The notes: generated from the letters alone by a model not told the origin. A stretch of DNA of 64,000 nt from Triglochin maritima (GCA_963682175.1 OY821784.1:26765621-26829620), one strand, 5' to 3'. Positions 11,982 to 24,753 are shown, numbered from the stretch's first letter. Program-made: numbers and translations.

Positions 11982-13788
11982 ATGTTTGTGTGGGCACGAG
12001 ACGAGAGCAGTCGTTTGACGAGGCGTGTCGTCAACCCTGCTTCGGTAGTCGATTTCTCGACACCTCCCTCTTATCGTGTCGCACAGAGTTTGGGTTCAAT
12101 GTCTGCTCATTACCGCGAGGAGGAGCAGTTGCTGGACCCACCTGTCCCACCTATCCCACATGTTCTTCCTGTTGTCGCTCCTATACCTCTCCGTGATCGA
12201 TGCTACCCGAGCCGTACCGCTCTACCCTCATGCATCATATTGCCAGAGGGAAATAGGAACCACTTTGAGGTTAAGACTCAGTTTATTTCCATGCTCTCTC
12301 ACTTCACTGGGAAAGGTGACCCATATATCTTTCTCTGGGAATTTGAGGAGGTCTGTGCTATGTTCAAGCTGCAACAACTTAGCACAGACTCCATTCATCT
12401 TCGGTTTGTCCCCTTTGCACTAAAGGATGATGCCAAGAAGTGGTTGTACAACAACCAGGCGAATTCCTTTAGGATTTGAGATGAATTTCAATCTACATTT
12501 CTCAAAAAGTACTTTCCAAATCATCAGACTCAAAAATTGAGGACGAAATCAATTCGTTCTATCAACTTGAGACCGAAACATTTCATGCATATTTAGAGAG
12601 ATTCAAGGAGCTACTATGCTCATGCCCTCACCATGGCATCGAGTTGTGACACCTTTGTCAGATTGTCTACGAGGGTCTTCACATCCTTTCCCGAACTCTC
12701 CTTGAGTCCATGTGTCAATGAGAGTTCTAAGGAAAGGATGAAAGGGAGGCATGGGCTTTCCTAGAAGACCTCGCTGAGAAAACCATGTAGTGGGAGAGTG
12801 TGAGGGAACCACCAGCCTCATCTAGCATAGGAGTGAGGATCACAAATGCAAATTCGACTAGATCGGGTACCGCATTTGCTATCGATACCACTACGGCCAC
12901 CGAGGCGCGCATGGCGTCCTTAATGCGCCGTATGGATTCGATTGAGCTCCAAAACCAACAAGGTGCACCTCACATGTCCACATCTGGTCCAGTTCCCTGT
13001 CATTCATGTGGTAGGATATGTCATGTAGGAAGCGACTGTGCGTCCAATTCTCGTGAGATGGAACATGTCAATGCCATCTATGATAGGGCTAGGAATGACC
13101 CATACTCATCATCCTATAATCCCGGATGGAGGAACTACCCCAATTTTTCATGGAACCAAAATAATACCCTGGGTGGTCCTTCAAACTCCTATCGACCACC
13201 TAATAGACCACACCAACTTACCATGCATTCACAATCTTTTCAGCCACCCCAAGCCCGGATCACCAACCCACCAGGTTTCCCAAATTCCAACAACATGGAA
13301 ACCCAGTTGAATTCGCTTGAGAACTTGACTCATAGACTTGAGAACTCAATGAAAACTATATGTCATCAACAAGTCAAGTTCTCACTTCAAAGCAGCAAAT
13401 CATCGAATCTCTTGAGCTTCAGATAGGTCAATAGGCTCAGTCTGTACATGAGAGAGAGCAAGAGACTCTGTCTAAACAGCCTGAGGTTAATCCCCGCATG
13501 TACCGACAACCACACTTGCAAAATGAGAGTTCGGTACCTCGGAGGTGGCAAGTGAACCCTTTGGAGGAACCTGTTCACCATGTCAATGCTATTGTAACCT
13601 TGAGGAATGGAAAGCAGGTTGACAATCACATTTCCTTGCCACCACCACCATTTGTGCAGCCCCTCTGTAGGAATGATGGTGAGGAAGAGGTTAAGGGTGA
13701 GGGTAATACACCACCGCCTCCTTCTCAAGCACCAGAGAAAACCTACCTGCCAAAAGCTCCCTATCCTAGTAGGTTAACCAAAACGTAG
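11982..13788 (+). pseudogene. Athila-type gag (capsid and zinc knuckle), degraded
   Basis: Gag of a pol-less Athila derivative. I take ATG 11982 as the start because the same Met opens the copies at 10196 and 49389. The Retrotrans_gag domain spans about 12200-12720 (FLWEFEEVCAMFKLQQL, ALKDDAKKWLY). The zinc knuckle is at about 13000-13040 (CHSCGRICHVGSDC). After it come a Pro/Asn/Gln-rich linker and the VNAIVTLRNGKQVDNH segment found in every gag of this family here. Breaks: TGA 12477 and TGA 12647 at codons that are Trp in the relatives, TAG 12788 at a Gln codon, a one-base loss near 12542 and another near 13350. It is clearly dead, but collinear with 49389-51209. Confidence 0.88.
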
Positions 13789-13794
13789 AGTGTC

Positions 13795-15144
13795 AAAATG
13801 GATAAAATATTAGAGGTCTTCAAACAAGTGAAGGTTAACATCCCCTTGTTGGATGTCATCCAACAAATACCTCAATATGCCAAAGTGTTGAAAAAATCTC
13901 TGCACAACTAAGAGGAAGACCAATGTTACTAAGAAAGTATTTTTCACTGCAACTGTGAGCTCACTTTTGTCCAATCCCACATACAAAAAGTACAAGGACC
14001 CCGAGTGTCCTACTTTTCAGTGTATGATAGGGGGCACTAGCATGAGTAACGTATTGCTTGATTTAGGATCAGCGATCAACCTCCTCCCTCTTCTGTTTAT
14101 CAACAGTTGAACTTGGGAGAATTGAAACCAACTAAGATCACCAGCCAATTAGTGGATAGATCCATTCATGTCCGAAAGGGGATTATTGAGGACGTGCTCA
14201 TCAAAGTTGGAGATTTTATATTTCCAGTAGATTATCTAATCCTCGATACCAACCTTGTTGCGAACACCCACTCTCAAATACCTCTTTTTGGGTAGACCAT
14301 TTCTGGCAACTTCCAACGCCTTAATTAATTGTAGAAGTGATCTCATGAAGCTCTCATTCGGTAACATGAGTGCCGAGTTTCATGTGTTCAACTTTGGTAG
14401 GCAACAGGGAGCGCCTTTCGACCAACCTTTGAATCTCAACCTCATTCGCCAATTAGAGAAAGCACCACAAAATCAACAAACAACCCCAACACCAATGCAA
14501 CCGGTTGAGAATGTTTGTGTGCCCAGCGAAAACTCATTGTGTGTCTTTGCAATGCAACAGAGTGAGCTGACATCAAACATGAATATACAAAGGGAGTGTT
14601 TATTGGATGATTCAGTTGACACTATTAGTGAGGGGGCACACCTCATTATATGCCCGTACCAGAAGGTGTCTTTACTCCATATCCCATGGCCGTTGAGTCC
14701 TTCGAGCTTCATCTTGACTCCAACAAGGACCTACCTGCGACCGAGCTTATTCTTGATAATATAAAGGAGGTTGAGTGGTCCTTGTCGGATGACTTGGGGA
14801 GAAGCCCCATTCTTAGTGCGATAGGTCTGTTACATTACACGAATGAGCTTGAGGAACTCATTCCGATGCACCTGCCTATTGGTTGGAGGGTTTTGTTTGA
14901 CGAGCAACTAAACCCCAGTAAGGCAACACAACTCCACTCATTTACGTTGCCTACAACCAACCAATATTATGACGAGTTTGAGCCTTTCAGTTTTGACCTT
15001 TCACCCCTCATGATACCTCAGAGTACCAGTGAAGCGGGCCTATCATGGCAAATCTCTGGTCTGCATGACTCGATGTTCTCATTTGATGTTCTTGACCAAA
15101 TGATTATGAGAAAATCTTTGTTGATGTATATATCTTGTTTATAA
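13795..15144 (+). pseudogene. Athila-type aspartic protease plus C-terminal tail, degraded
   Basis: Follows gag directly. The protease is recognisable by NIPLLDVIQQIPQYAKVL, the catalytic-site segment VLLDLGS (about 14055-14075), the EDVLIKVGDFIFPVDY strand and a broken GRPFLATSNA. Frame breaks occur near 13890 and 14090, and again near 14285. The last part (about 14650-15144) is open and codes for an acidic tail containing ELHLDSNKD, then GWRVLFDEQLN, then MFSFDV near the end. The tail resembles the very start of the Athila RT domain, but no palm, RNase H or integrase follows. The frame runs past the normal stop because of a one-base loss after FSFDV. Confidence 0.85.
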
Positions 15145-16677
15145 GAAAAAAAGAGGAAAAAAAGAAAAAAACATAAAAGACTCCACAAGTGAGGAGTGGT
15201 TGTTGTGCCCCCAATCCTTGAGTATTTGGACCCCATTTGTTTGACGTATCTGTCTCTCTTCTTATGTATCTCATAGGTTTTTGGGAATTTGGGTATATGT
15301 CCATCCACATAACCATGAAATTTCCTTTACGCTTCACGTTGGTGAGATCTTTTCTTTTTCATGCAAAATTCCATGTAGTATCATACTCACATTCATTGAC
15401 GACAATGCATGAAGTAAGTGTGCGGGCATGTTTTATGTGTGTACATAGTTAAGTATTTTCCTTTGATTCCGTTTTCTTTTGTGTGCATTGTTAGGGTCAT
15501 GTTAGTGTGCTGCATTTAATATCGATATATCTGCCTGTCATGATGCTTGGGTGGCTTATCTTCTTTTGCTTGCCTGTGCTTTAAATTTTCACATTTCTTT
15601 CAAAATCTTAATGTGCTTGTGAAAGAAAAATGTTTTGTAGGTTTTATGTGTGTTTTGCATGTGCAAAACCGTTGAGTGGCAATCAAAAGAGAAGCTCTCA
15701 AAATTGACTTGAACATGATGCATTAGGATATGTAGTATATTGACTTTAGGTCTTATCTTGTTGTAAGGATGCACCTCGGTCTTCCCTCGGGAGGAGAGTA
15801 ACCATAGGGTTTTAGTACTCAAACAAATAAAGAAGTCCACCCTGAACCTAGTGAGTAAAATAATTCGTGTCTATTAGTATAAAGAAGTTTGTCGTAGTCA
15901 GGGACCCTTAAAATTTTGTTGTGAAACTGTAAGTGTAGGGGTTTTGGTTCTCATGTAGATAATAAATAAATAGTGTTCTCTCTTCTCGTGCGACTCCTAT
16001 CACTCGGGAAATTAGGTCCGAGTGGACTTCGTGCTTGGTGCTTTCGAGTCATCTGACTTGGGATGCACCAACCGAACTCCCAATACACGGGTGGTAGGAA
16101 TCGCCCTATGTGGAGATTTGGGGAATGGTGTACGTGATAGTATAAGTCGTCATAGGCAATGATGCACGAAACCCGACCCTGGGAGAATCAAACACCTACT
16201 AGTGTAAATCATAATGCTCCAAAAAGAAAAAAAGAAAAAAAAGAAGACAAATAAGAACCTTAATGGACTTTACACGATGTATCACTTTAAGAAGTTAAGG
16301 TTCTTTCACTTAATTCCTTAATTAATTTTCACGAATGGTTCATTAGGCTAGGTGCGTGGACTGATTACATATATAGAGTCGGCCCGTAGAATTACCGTGT
16401 CCAACGACCGATGAAAATGAGTCCATCGAGTTGTGTTGCTAGGTTGAATAATGAATCTATGTTCGGATATTGTGGGTGTATCATTTGAAAACCCTCAGGA
16501 GACAACACTCCTCCTTGGCGACAATGGGGTTTAATGGCTTGTTTCACATGCTAAGTGCAACCATGATTCCTACGGAAGTGAGATAGGATTTTCCTATTTT
16601 ACGAATGCTTTTTCCTTTCATTCATTTTTCTCTTTCTTTGTTTTGCTCGGGACTAGCAAAAGTTAAGTGTGGGTATT
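15145..16677 (+). other. Athila 3' untranslated region and polypurine tract
   Basis: About 1.5 kb without a gene, conserved with 40939-42501, 52494-54082 and the minus-strand copies at 45385-46569 and 57799-59348. Recognisable blocks are 'cattgacgacaatgcatga' (about 15393), 'gacttgggatgcacc' (about 16056) and 'ggcaatgatgcacga' (about 16156). It ends in 'gggactagcaaaa' and the polypurine tract 'aagtgtgggtatt' (16665-16677), directly before the LTR. Confidence 0.85.
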
Positions 16678-18324
16678 TGATTGACATCATATCATGCATA
16701 TATTTGTGTCTTATATCCTCTATTTTTAACCTAAGCATTGCTACGTAATGAGTTTGATGTTTAAGTTTTAGGAATAAAACAAGTGAAAGAAGAGACACAA
16801 AAAGGACCTAAAAGAAAAGAAGAGACACAAAAAGGACCCAAAAGAAAGAGAAATGACTGAATTGTGAGGTTTATGGACTGAAATGCAAGAGGGAAGGACC
16901 CGAATGTAAACCAAAAGGGCCAAAAAGCAAATCAAGAGGCTCCCCATCATCATGAGGATCATTTTGGCAATTAGATCTGGGCTCAAACATCAACAACCAA
17001 ATTGGGTTCACCAAACATGAAGAAATCAAGTCAGAAACTAGCCACCCAAAACCAGACCCCATCAAGCCAATCCAGACCGCCAGTTGGCTGTCCCAAACCG
17101 CCAATTGGCGGTCCATTCGTCTCCAAATGACACATGATTTAGTCGGGTGTTAGATTAGGTTGTATTTAGTCCATTTATGGTATGCGTTTTAGTCCCATAC
17201 TGGGGGATTGTCCTCCGTTACCTTTGTTTCATGCCTATAAATAGAACTCTTCCTCCTCCATTGTAATACACTACATGCTTGGTGGCTAATCCCTCTACTC
17301 AGAGTAAAACCGTGGAGCAAAAACTCTAGTGGAGAGATGCTACTTGTCATATGAGTCATGAATAAAATAAATCTTTTCTTAGTTCATGTTGTGCCTCTTT
17401 TATTGTTTGCATGCTTAGCGTAATTTCGTTTCATTAATCTTAGTAGACTTAGTTAACATGTTTTCTACTCTTAACATAATAGTTAGCTTAATGATTAGTG
17501 AGTAGTTCCATCCCCTTTGGGGGGTGCAAATAATGTACATATATTTTGTGAAGTTTGGATGTTTGATGAATTTTTGATTGTGTAGAATTGCATGTTTGTA
17601 TGTTCATCGGGGGTGTTTTAATCGACCACATGTTGGGGGATTTTTGATTGGTTTTGACATAAGATTTAGACACTTCTCATGTTTATTGACTGAAATTTCA
17701 TGTTGAATATGCTACAGGTTAGTTATGTGTTTGTATTTGTGTTTGGTTGCCTGCTTGATTGAGGAAACTTTGTTTTGCTGGGTTTTGCCAGAAGATTTAG
17801 ACACCTCCCATGCTTAGCTTTGTTCTTCAAATGAGTTCATGGTTTTTGATGAGTCTTGCCTTATCCTTAGACACTTATCATGCTGAGCCTAATTTCATGA
17901 TAATCAAGTAGTAATTGCCAATACATTGTGTGAATGGATTGATAGGTTTTGCCACATCTTTAGACACTTCCTATGCATGAAGATACATACAAGACACACA
18001 CACATAAATGCTTACATGTGTTATTCATTACTTATTTCACTTCATATGTGCACACACTCCACCCCTTAGCGGTTTCTTTTCCTGAATTTAAATCTCGTTA
18101 TTAGGTCTTTAGTTAGTTTTAGTCAATCTTTAGTTGCTTTCTTTTGCATTTGTTAACTACTAATTTAGTGTAGTCTAGATAGTTTAATCACATCTCTTCT
18201 CCCATATTTCGCCACTTGATTTCTAACAAACCAGAGACTACTCGCATCTCTATGGATCCACCTGTACTTACCTTGTCTTCACCAACGGCTAAGCACTTGT
18301 GGTTAATTAATAAAACGTTTAACA
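16678..18324 (+). repeat. 3' LTR of the Athila gag-protease element
   Basis: A 1,647-bp LTR starting TGATTGACATCATATCATGC next to a polypurine tract. It has two palindromes in U3 (17075-17092 and 17096-17113), a TATA element CTATAAATA at 17235-17243, and U5 running to 'acgtttaaca'. The 5 bp after it (AAGAC, 18325-18329) match the CAGAC that precedes the same LTR type at 23504, with one mismatch. It sits inside a copia gag. Confidence 0.88.
17235..17243 (+). promoter_or_regulatory. LTR TATA box
   Basis: CTATAAATA followed by 'gaactcttcctcctcc', at the same place in all complete TGATTGACATC LTRs here (47433, 54599, 62915). Probable pol II promoter of the element; the palindrome pair ends 121 bp upstream. 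Confidence 0.7.
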
Positions 18325-19003
18325 AAGACTTGACAAGAAAGTTTCTCCGGTCGCTAGGGAAGAGAAGGTCGTCACCATAGAAGAAGAGCATGACATCTCC
18401 ATACTAAAGATGGAGGAACTGATTGGAAATCTCATGGTGTATAAACTTCAAATGGAGTACATGAGAGAAAAAGAAGCCTCCAAGAATAAATCGACCTTGG
18501 CATTGCACGTAAAATCCGATCAACCAAGGGGAAAGAGGAAAATGAGGACATTGAAATTTTGCAAAGGTCTTCTTCAAGTTCCTTAAGAAATAAAAGGGAG
18601 ATAAGAAAGAAAGAAGAGGAGGAACAAGTGATAAGATGGAACGAGAAAAGGGGAAGAAAATGGAGAGAAGGAGAGAAAAGGAAAAGAGCAAAAGAAAAGA
18701 AAAGGAGGAAGACACTCACAAAGCAACATGAGATGATTCAACATGAGTTGATTCATCATCATCATCATCATCATCTATACAAAGTAGAAGAGAAGTGGCC
18801 CATATGTGTTTCATAGCCATAGTGGACGAACAAAGTGAGGTAGCTTCTAACTTTTTCTCAACTAGATCCTATTCTAGTCAAAGCTCTAGCTCTAATCATG
18901 ATTCATATACTTTGATGAGCTTCAAAATGCATTTCATGAGTTAGTTGCACAATATGAGATCATTTGTGATAAGAACAAGAATGCTAATAAGCATATAAAT
19001 GAT
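18325..19003 (+). pseudogene. Copia (SIRE-like) gag, C-terminal part 1
   Basis: Copia Gag picked up right after the Athila LTR: the frame continues the UBN2-type Gag (DLTRKFLRSL), followed by KMEELIGNLM and a charged, Lys/Glu-rich region that is frameshifted near 18580. A stretch of ATC repeats lies at about 18757-18775. The last codons (NKNANKHIND) lead into a coiled-coil region interrupted at 19004 by an inverted LTR and resumed at 20590. The N-terminal half of the same protein type is found at 23016-23503, not upstream, which points to a tandem duplication of this copia element. Confidence 0.82.
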
Positions 19004-20589
19004 TGTTTGATTCAATTATAATACCGCAAGTGCATGGCGTCGATGAAGATGCGGCAAGTACGGGTCGTGTCCACGAGGAGCGCGGGTGAGTTGGAGTCCA
19101 CAATACTTGAGTGGGTAGAGAAAATAGAGATCTGAGATCAAAATTACACTATGATGCGTACTAAATCAGAAAATAAACGATAAAAATAAACCCCTTAGGA
19201 GGTAGAAAAACAATGTGTACGTGTGTATGTTCATTGGTGCTCATCACAACATCTTATACATAAAATCCATGAAAACCATATCCAACTTTGTCTCCACAAG
19301 AAATAAGATAAAACATTATCATCAAAACATACAAATCAATAATTGAGATCAGGCTAACATGAAATGCATAATGACAAAATCCCACTATGTCTCCACATGA
19401 AATAAGATTTAACACAATCATTCAAACATACAAGACATTAATTAGGATGAGGCCAGCATGAGTACATGCATGCACATGTCATGTTTCCTCCTTATCCACT
19501 CCATCTTTATCCTCACCTCATCATTCCCCATAAAATAGGTCCACTAATCTAAGCATGTGCTAAACATCACTCAAGATCATTAGCACATCAATGATAAGAG
19601 TGAAAATCTTGCAATGGTTATGGAACTCATGTAAGGTTCAAAGGTTAGGATTTACACAGACACTTAATACATCACAAAATCACATCACCTTCTTCTCCAC
19701 CCCCAATGGGATGGAGTACTCCCTACTCATCTCTAAACTCAAGAAAACATAAAAACAACACAAAACCATAATGAAAATGTAGAAAACTAGATTAATCAAA
19801 CACCAAACATAAAGGAAATTACATCAAATGGAAGACATCAATGTAAAGAACAAGAATTAAACTAGATCACAAGGTTGCTCCTCTTCTCCTCCACTACCCT
19901 ACTAATTAAGAAACTAAAACGTACTCTAATAAAAAAGAAATAAAAACTACTCTACTAAACAAGAAAGTAAACTAACCTAAGGAGGAGAGGGAGGAAGAAG
20001 AAGAAAGGAGGCATTACACGTCTATTTATAAAAGAAATATGGGTTTGGATGGATCTGGAAGCAATCCGACGGCCATAATAACTTTCTCTGTAGCCTGGTG
20101 TACCCATATAATCAAGAAAAAGCCACAGGAGAAATTGGGGACCAATTGGACCTATTGGATCCGCCAATAGCAGATCAATTGGGTCCACCGATATTACCTA
20201 ATTTTCTTCAGGCACTTAAATGTCATATTTTACACGTGGGGTGCACTCCTGGTCCGCTGGTTCGAGCCTGTTTTTCAATAATTGCCCAAATACTCCTCAA
20301 GATCATGGTTTTGAAGGAATTTTGGGCCCAAAATCTTTTTCGTGCGTTCAGGTCCCTCTTGTTTTCATTTCGATCTTTCCTGATTTGCATATGGGTCCTT
20401 ATGCATGACAAACAGGTCCTCTTGGCTCCATTTGAGTCCATTCTCCTTTCATTTCAGTCCTTTTCTCTTCATTTCTCTTCTTTATGACTGAACACCTGAA
20501 ACACCACAAACAAACACTCGAGTAGCACAAAATTGGGGTAAAACAAATGATATATAGCATGAATGCGATGTATGCTATGCTACCAATCA
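19004..20589 (-). repeat. Inverted solo Athila-family LTR
   Basis: A 1,586-bp LTR in minus orientation: its 5' end (TGATTGGTAGCATAGC, minus strand) is at 20589 and its 3' end at 19004. It is flanked by ATGAT (18999-19003) and ATGAC (20590-20594), a target duplication with one mismatch. Removing it and one repeat restores an open copia gag frame, which supports the boundaries independently. TATA on the minus strand is near 20024-20034; GATCCGCC palindrome arms lie at about 20157-20176. No internal region is present. Confidence 0.9.
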
Positions 20590-20594
20590 ATGAC

Positions 20595-20930
20595 CTCCAA
20601 TGCGAAATTGAAACTATCATGAATGAGAAGAATGCGGTGATTGCTAGACATGAAAAACATGCATTAGAACTTGCAAGTACAAAAGCAACACCCATTGATG
20701 TTGAATCACTAGATCTTAAGGCATGCAATGTTCAATTAAGAAAATATCTAGAAAAGTTGACAAAGGGAACAAAAATGCTTGGCATGCTTGTAGTTAGTCA
20801 AAGGCAATTAGTAGACAAACATGGTTTTTCTGAAACATAGTTTCTCAAGTGTATGGGCACCCAAAACAAAAATGGTTTGGTGCCAAAGGCTAACATTCAA
20901 GGACCCAATTTTTTTTAATCTACACTTATG
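20595..20930 (+). pseudogene. Copia (SIRE-like) gag coiled coil, part 2
   Basis: Continuation of the gag interrupted at 19003. The open stretch to 20840 codes for a charged helical segment (CEIETIMNEKNAVIARHEKH, then LRKYLEKLTKGTKMLGMLV), as in the long coiled coil at the Gag C-terminus of SIRE-type copia elements. A stop after HGFSET and a frame change follow. Homology fades near 20930; protease, integrase and RT are deleted, and the sequence jumps to the element's 3' untranslated region. Confidence 0.75.
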
Positions 20931-21494
20931 GGTACTTAGAAGATAAGTAATCGATAGTGACCAACCAAAGCTTACAAAGTCAAATAAAAAGCCAGTTTCA
21001 CTATCGAAAGAAGTTTGAAACCAAAGCATGAGGACTACTAAGTTGGGTAATTTTTTTTATCCTCCTAAGAATATAGAATAGGTTCCAATATGAAATTTGA
21101 ATGCTTAATTGTCATATCACTTATCTCATATATTGACAAATTATGGATAGCTTAATGTACATCATTAATGGGGAGAAATATTGAAATTGAGCCTAATTGA
21201 TATTTATTCATATTGATAGGGGTAGCTTATTGAATATCTTTATCTTTTAGAGGGAGATATGAATTTCAAAATTAAAGGGGAGCAAATTCATTACATTAGG
21301 GATTACATGTTTATTATTTTACATTTGATTAATGTCAAAGGGGACAAGAAACCTTATAATTGAATAAATTGAACAAAAACTATGCACATTCATAGAGGGA
21401 GCACTATATATGCATTTACATATAGAAAGGTGAAAATACATAATCTAATTTTCAAGTATTAAGAATAGGTTTTGCATCATCAAAAAGGGGAGAT
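20931..21494 (+). other. Copia 3' untranslated region and polypurine tract
   Basis: AT-rich non-coding stretch with several 'gaggggagca' or 'ggggagat'-like purine blocks, ending in 'aaaaaggggagat' (21482-21494), the usual copia polypurine tract directly before the LTR. Confidence 0.75.
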
Positions 21495-22962
21495 TGTTGG
21501 CTTTTTGGCCTTAATCTTTGTCTTGATGATTTAACTAACTAATATTAATCACAATGTAGCATACATTATTCCTAGAACATATATTGTATTGTGCCGACAT
21601 CTACAAGTGATCAAGACTCAATGAAAAATGGAATGAAGTGAAGACATGTAATCAAGCTAAATTGAAGAGATATGTAATTTTACTTTTATTTGTGTATTAG
21701 GAATCTTTCTGAACTTGAGCATACAAGAGTTGAAACCGATTCACAAACCCATTAGGTTCCATGTAGAAGTCACACCAAATTTCGGATCAATTGGACTTAA
21801 TAGGTTACCCAAACCTTAACCGGAAAATCACTTAATCCAAACCTAAACTGTCTGTGCAAAACGGTCGACCACAATGAGTATTCCGTCCGACTGTTTCTAT
21901 CAGTTAATCATTAACTTCAATAGTTAACTTTTCCAACTCAACCGGTCGACCTATTTTGATATTTCGGTCGACAGTTTCACGTATTTTCACATGACCTTTA
22001 TTCTTATCATATTCTCCAATGGTCATATTTGTATAAACTCACCTTACCCCTAGAATGTATTTGGCCATCGGTCGAACGTTGCCAAGCACCCAGTCGACCG
22101 GATGTTGACTATTTGTGTGCCCAAAAGTCAATGTTATTTTCGGTCGAACGAACTTCCTTGTTACATTCGACCACTAAACTTTAACCAAGCCAAAACCCTC
22201 TAAACGGTCGACTTCCCATAGATTTAGTTCGACCGTTAACTTAAGTTAGAGACATTTAGGTTCGACCATTGTTCTTGTTGGCTCCAATATTTTCTTATTT
22301 TCATGGAAACGGTTAACCAATCATCTCGTACCGGTCGACCGGTACTGGACATATTTGTCTCTTAGTTTTTTGTTTTGTGCATATTACACAGTTTTTTTTG
22401 CCAAATCTTGCCCAAAGGCTATATCTCTCTATGAGCTTATAAATAGAGGTTCACACACCTTATTTACACAACTCTCCTACTCCAAACTCACACATACATT
22501 AGAGAGAATCCTCTCACTCCTAGAATCCCCAGATTCCAACACTCGAAGCTTAAACTACCACACGTGATAAGAATTCTTATCCTACTCAAAGTATGCTTGA
22601 AGATAGAGTGCTGATACTCTTGTTCTCTTGTTTGTCAAAGGCTGTAAAGGTTTCGGTGAAAGCCCGAAGCATCACTCTCGAGTTGTGACAGGAGGATCCG
22701 AGCTCGGTGAGGATTGTTCACGAGTTCCTGGTGTAAAGGCTTGATCTCACCCGAAACGGGATCGGGTTGTGAAGGCATAGGCAGAGCTCGTGGGATCGAG
22801 CAGAGCTTGCAAGAGAGAAAGTAGGACCCGGGTGGGGTATCGAACCTCTGTAAAATCATTGTCTTCTTGTGGTTTGCATACCCACTGTTTCCGCTGCATA
22901 TCATTTAATTAAATAGAGATTAAAGAAATTGATTGGATGAATTAGAGACCATCGATCCAACA
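21495..22962 (+). repeat. Complete copia LTR (SIRE-like)
   Basis: A 1,468-bp LTR from TGTTGGCTTTTTGGCC to CGATCCAACA, with a polypurine tract on its left and a primer site on its right. It therefore serves as 3' LTR of the upstream copia remnant and 5' LTR of the downstream one. GGTCGACC-type palindromes are spread over 21860-22345. A TATA-like 'cttataaatagagg' is at about 22436-22449. It is the best reference for the truncated copies at 2735 and 24095. Confidence 0.9.
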
Positions 22963-22965
22963 AAT

Positions 22966-22977
22966 TGGTATCAAAGG
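22966..22977 (+). other. Primer-binding site, tRNA-iMet type (diverged)
   Basis: TGGTATCAAAGG, the initiator tRNA-Met site with changes at the end (canonical TGGTATCAGAGC), 3 bp after the LTR end. Confidence 0.8.
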
Positions 22978-23015
22978 ATAGGTGCTAAATTTCATCTACT
23001 TAACTATAGTTTAGC

Positions 23016-23503
23016 ATGGCATCATCGTCATCTAATCATGTAGAAGGGTTATGCACTAGAAGGCCACATTTGCTAAATGGATCAAACTATGATTATTGGA
23101 AAAATAGAATGAAAGTCTTCTTGATTTCTTGTGACCTTAAGTATTGGATCTTTTTCCAAAACCCCTACACTCTCCTAAGGAAGAAGAATTATCCACCTTG
23201 ACTAGGGCTAAAATAAAGGAATATGAAATGAATTCTAGCATCATGAACATCCTTTGTTGTGGCTTAAATAAGGGTGAATACAATAGGATTAGAGGTTGCG
23301 AAAGCACATATGAGATTTTGTATGGACTACAAATTCATCACAAGGGAGATAGTAAAACAAAAGAAACAAGAATTAGTCTCCTCATGCATAAATATGAAAT
23401 TTTCACCATGAAACTCGGTGAGAACATAAGCAAGATGAACACTCGCTTCACCGATATAACTAACTATGTCAAAGTTCTTGGAAGAAATTTCAGTGAGGCA
23501 GAC
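23016..23503 (+). pseudogene. Copia (SIRE-like) gag, N-terminal half
   Basis: Starts at ATG 23016 (MASSSS), 39 bp after the primer site. It shows the DUF4219-like entry (LLNGSNYDYWKNRMKVFL) and then the UBN2 domain (LLMHKYEIFTMKLGENIS, FTDITNYVKVLG). One frameshift near 23165 splits the reading. It is cut at 23503 by an Athila LTR inserted at the codon where the C-terminal half at 18330 begins. The two halves complement each other, although the C-terminal half lies upstream in the window. Confidence 0.86.
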
Positions 23504-24094
23504 TGATTGACATCATATCATGCATATATTTGTGTCTTATATCCACCATTTTTAACCTAAGCATTGCTACGTAACGAGTTTTATGTTTAAGTTTCAGGAA
23601 TAAAACTAGTGAGAAGAAAAGACACAAAAAGAACCTAAAAGCGAGTGAAAGGACTGGATTGTGCGGTTTATGGACTGAAATGCAAGAGGGAAGGACCCGA
23701 ATGTAAACTAAAAGGTCCAAAGAGCAAATCAAGAAGCTCCACACTATCATGAGGATCATTTTGGCAATTTTATCTGGGCTCAAACATCAACAACAAAATT
23801 TGGTTCACCAAACATGAAGAAATCAAGTCAGAAACCAGCCACCCAAAACCAGACCCCATCAAGCCAATCCAGACCGCCAGTTCACTTTCCCAAACTGCCA
23901 ATTAGCTCTCCATTCGTCTCCAAATGGCACATGCTTTAGTCAGGTGTAAGATTAGGTTGTATTTAGTCCATATATGGTATGCGTTTTAGTCCCATACAGG
24001 GGAATTGTCTTCGGTTACCTTTTTTCATGCCTATAAATAGAACTCTTCCTCCTCCTTTGTAATACACTACATGCTTGGTGGCTGATCCCTCTAC
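23504..24094 (+). repeat. Athila LTR fragment (5' part)
   Basis: First 590 bp of an LTR of the same subfamily as 16678, starting TGATTGACATCATATCATGC and preceded by CAGAC (23499-23503). It contains TATA (about 24031) and stops after 'ctgatccctctac', where copia LTR sequence takes over. Confidence 0.85.
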
Positions 24095-24753
24095 CGGCGA
24101 CCGGTACTGGACATATTTGTCGCTTAGTTTTCTGTTTTGTGCATGTTACACAGTTTTTTTTGCCAAATCTTGCCCAAAGGCTATATCTCTCTATGAGCTT
24201 ATAAATAGAGGTTCACACACCTTATTTACACAACTCTCCTACTCCAAACTCACACATACATTAGACAAAATCCTCCCACTCCTAGAATCCCTAGATTCCT
24301 ACACTCCAAACTTAAACTTCTACACTTGATCCAAATTCTTGTCCTACTCAAAGTGTTCTCAAAGTTAGAGTGTTGATACTCTTGTTTTTTGTTTGTTAAT
24401 GGTCGTAAAGGTTTTCGTGAATTCTCGAAGCATTCCTCTCGAGTTGTGAGAGGATGATCCGAGCTCGACGAGGATTATTTGCCAGTTCATGGGGTAAAGG
24501 CTTGATCTCGTCCCAGAATGAGATAAGATTAATGAAGACGTTGACGGAGCTCGTGGGATCGAGCGGAGCTTGCAAAAGAGAAAGTAGGACCCATGTGGGG
24601 TGCCGAACCTCTATAAAATCGCTGAGTCTTCTTTTGGTTTGCATACCCTTGTTGGTCTCTACTTGTTTTTACTTACTATTTCCGATTCAAACCATTGAAT
24701 TAAGTAGAGATTAAAGAAATTGATTAGATATAATTAGAGGCCATCGATCCAAC
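24095..24753 (+). repeat. Copia LTR fragment (3' part)
   Basis: Matches the last 630 bp or so of the copia LTR at 21495-22962, from 'gaccggtactggacatattt' to 'catcgatccaac'. Only the final A of the LTR end is lost, and Athila LTR sequence continues directly. It lies between two Athila LTR pieces. Confidence 0.82.

Noticed and set aside
18559..18816. Possible Lys/Glu-rich, His-repeat protein
   Set aside because: It is copia gag in a shifted frame; the His run is an ATC microsatellite.
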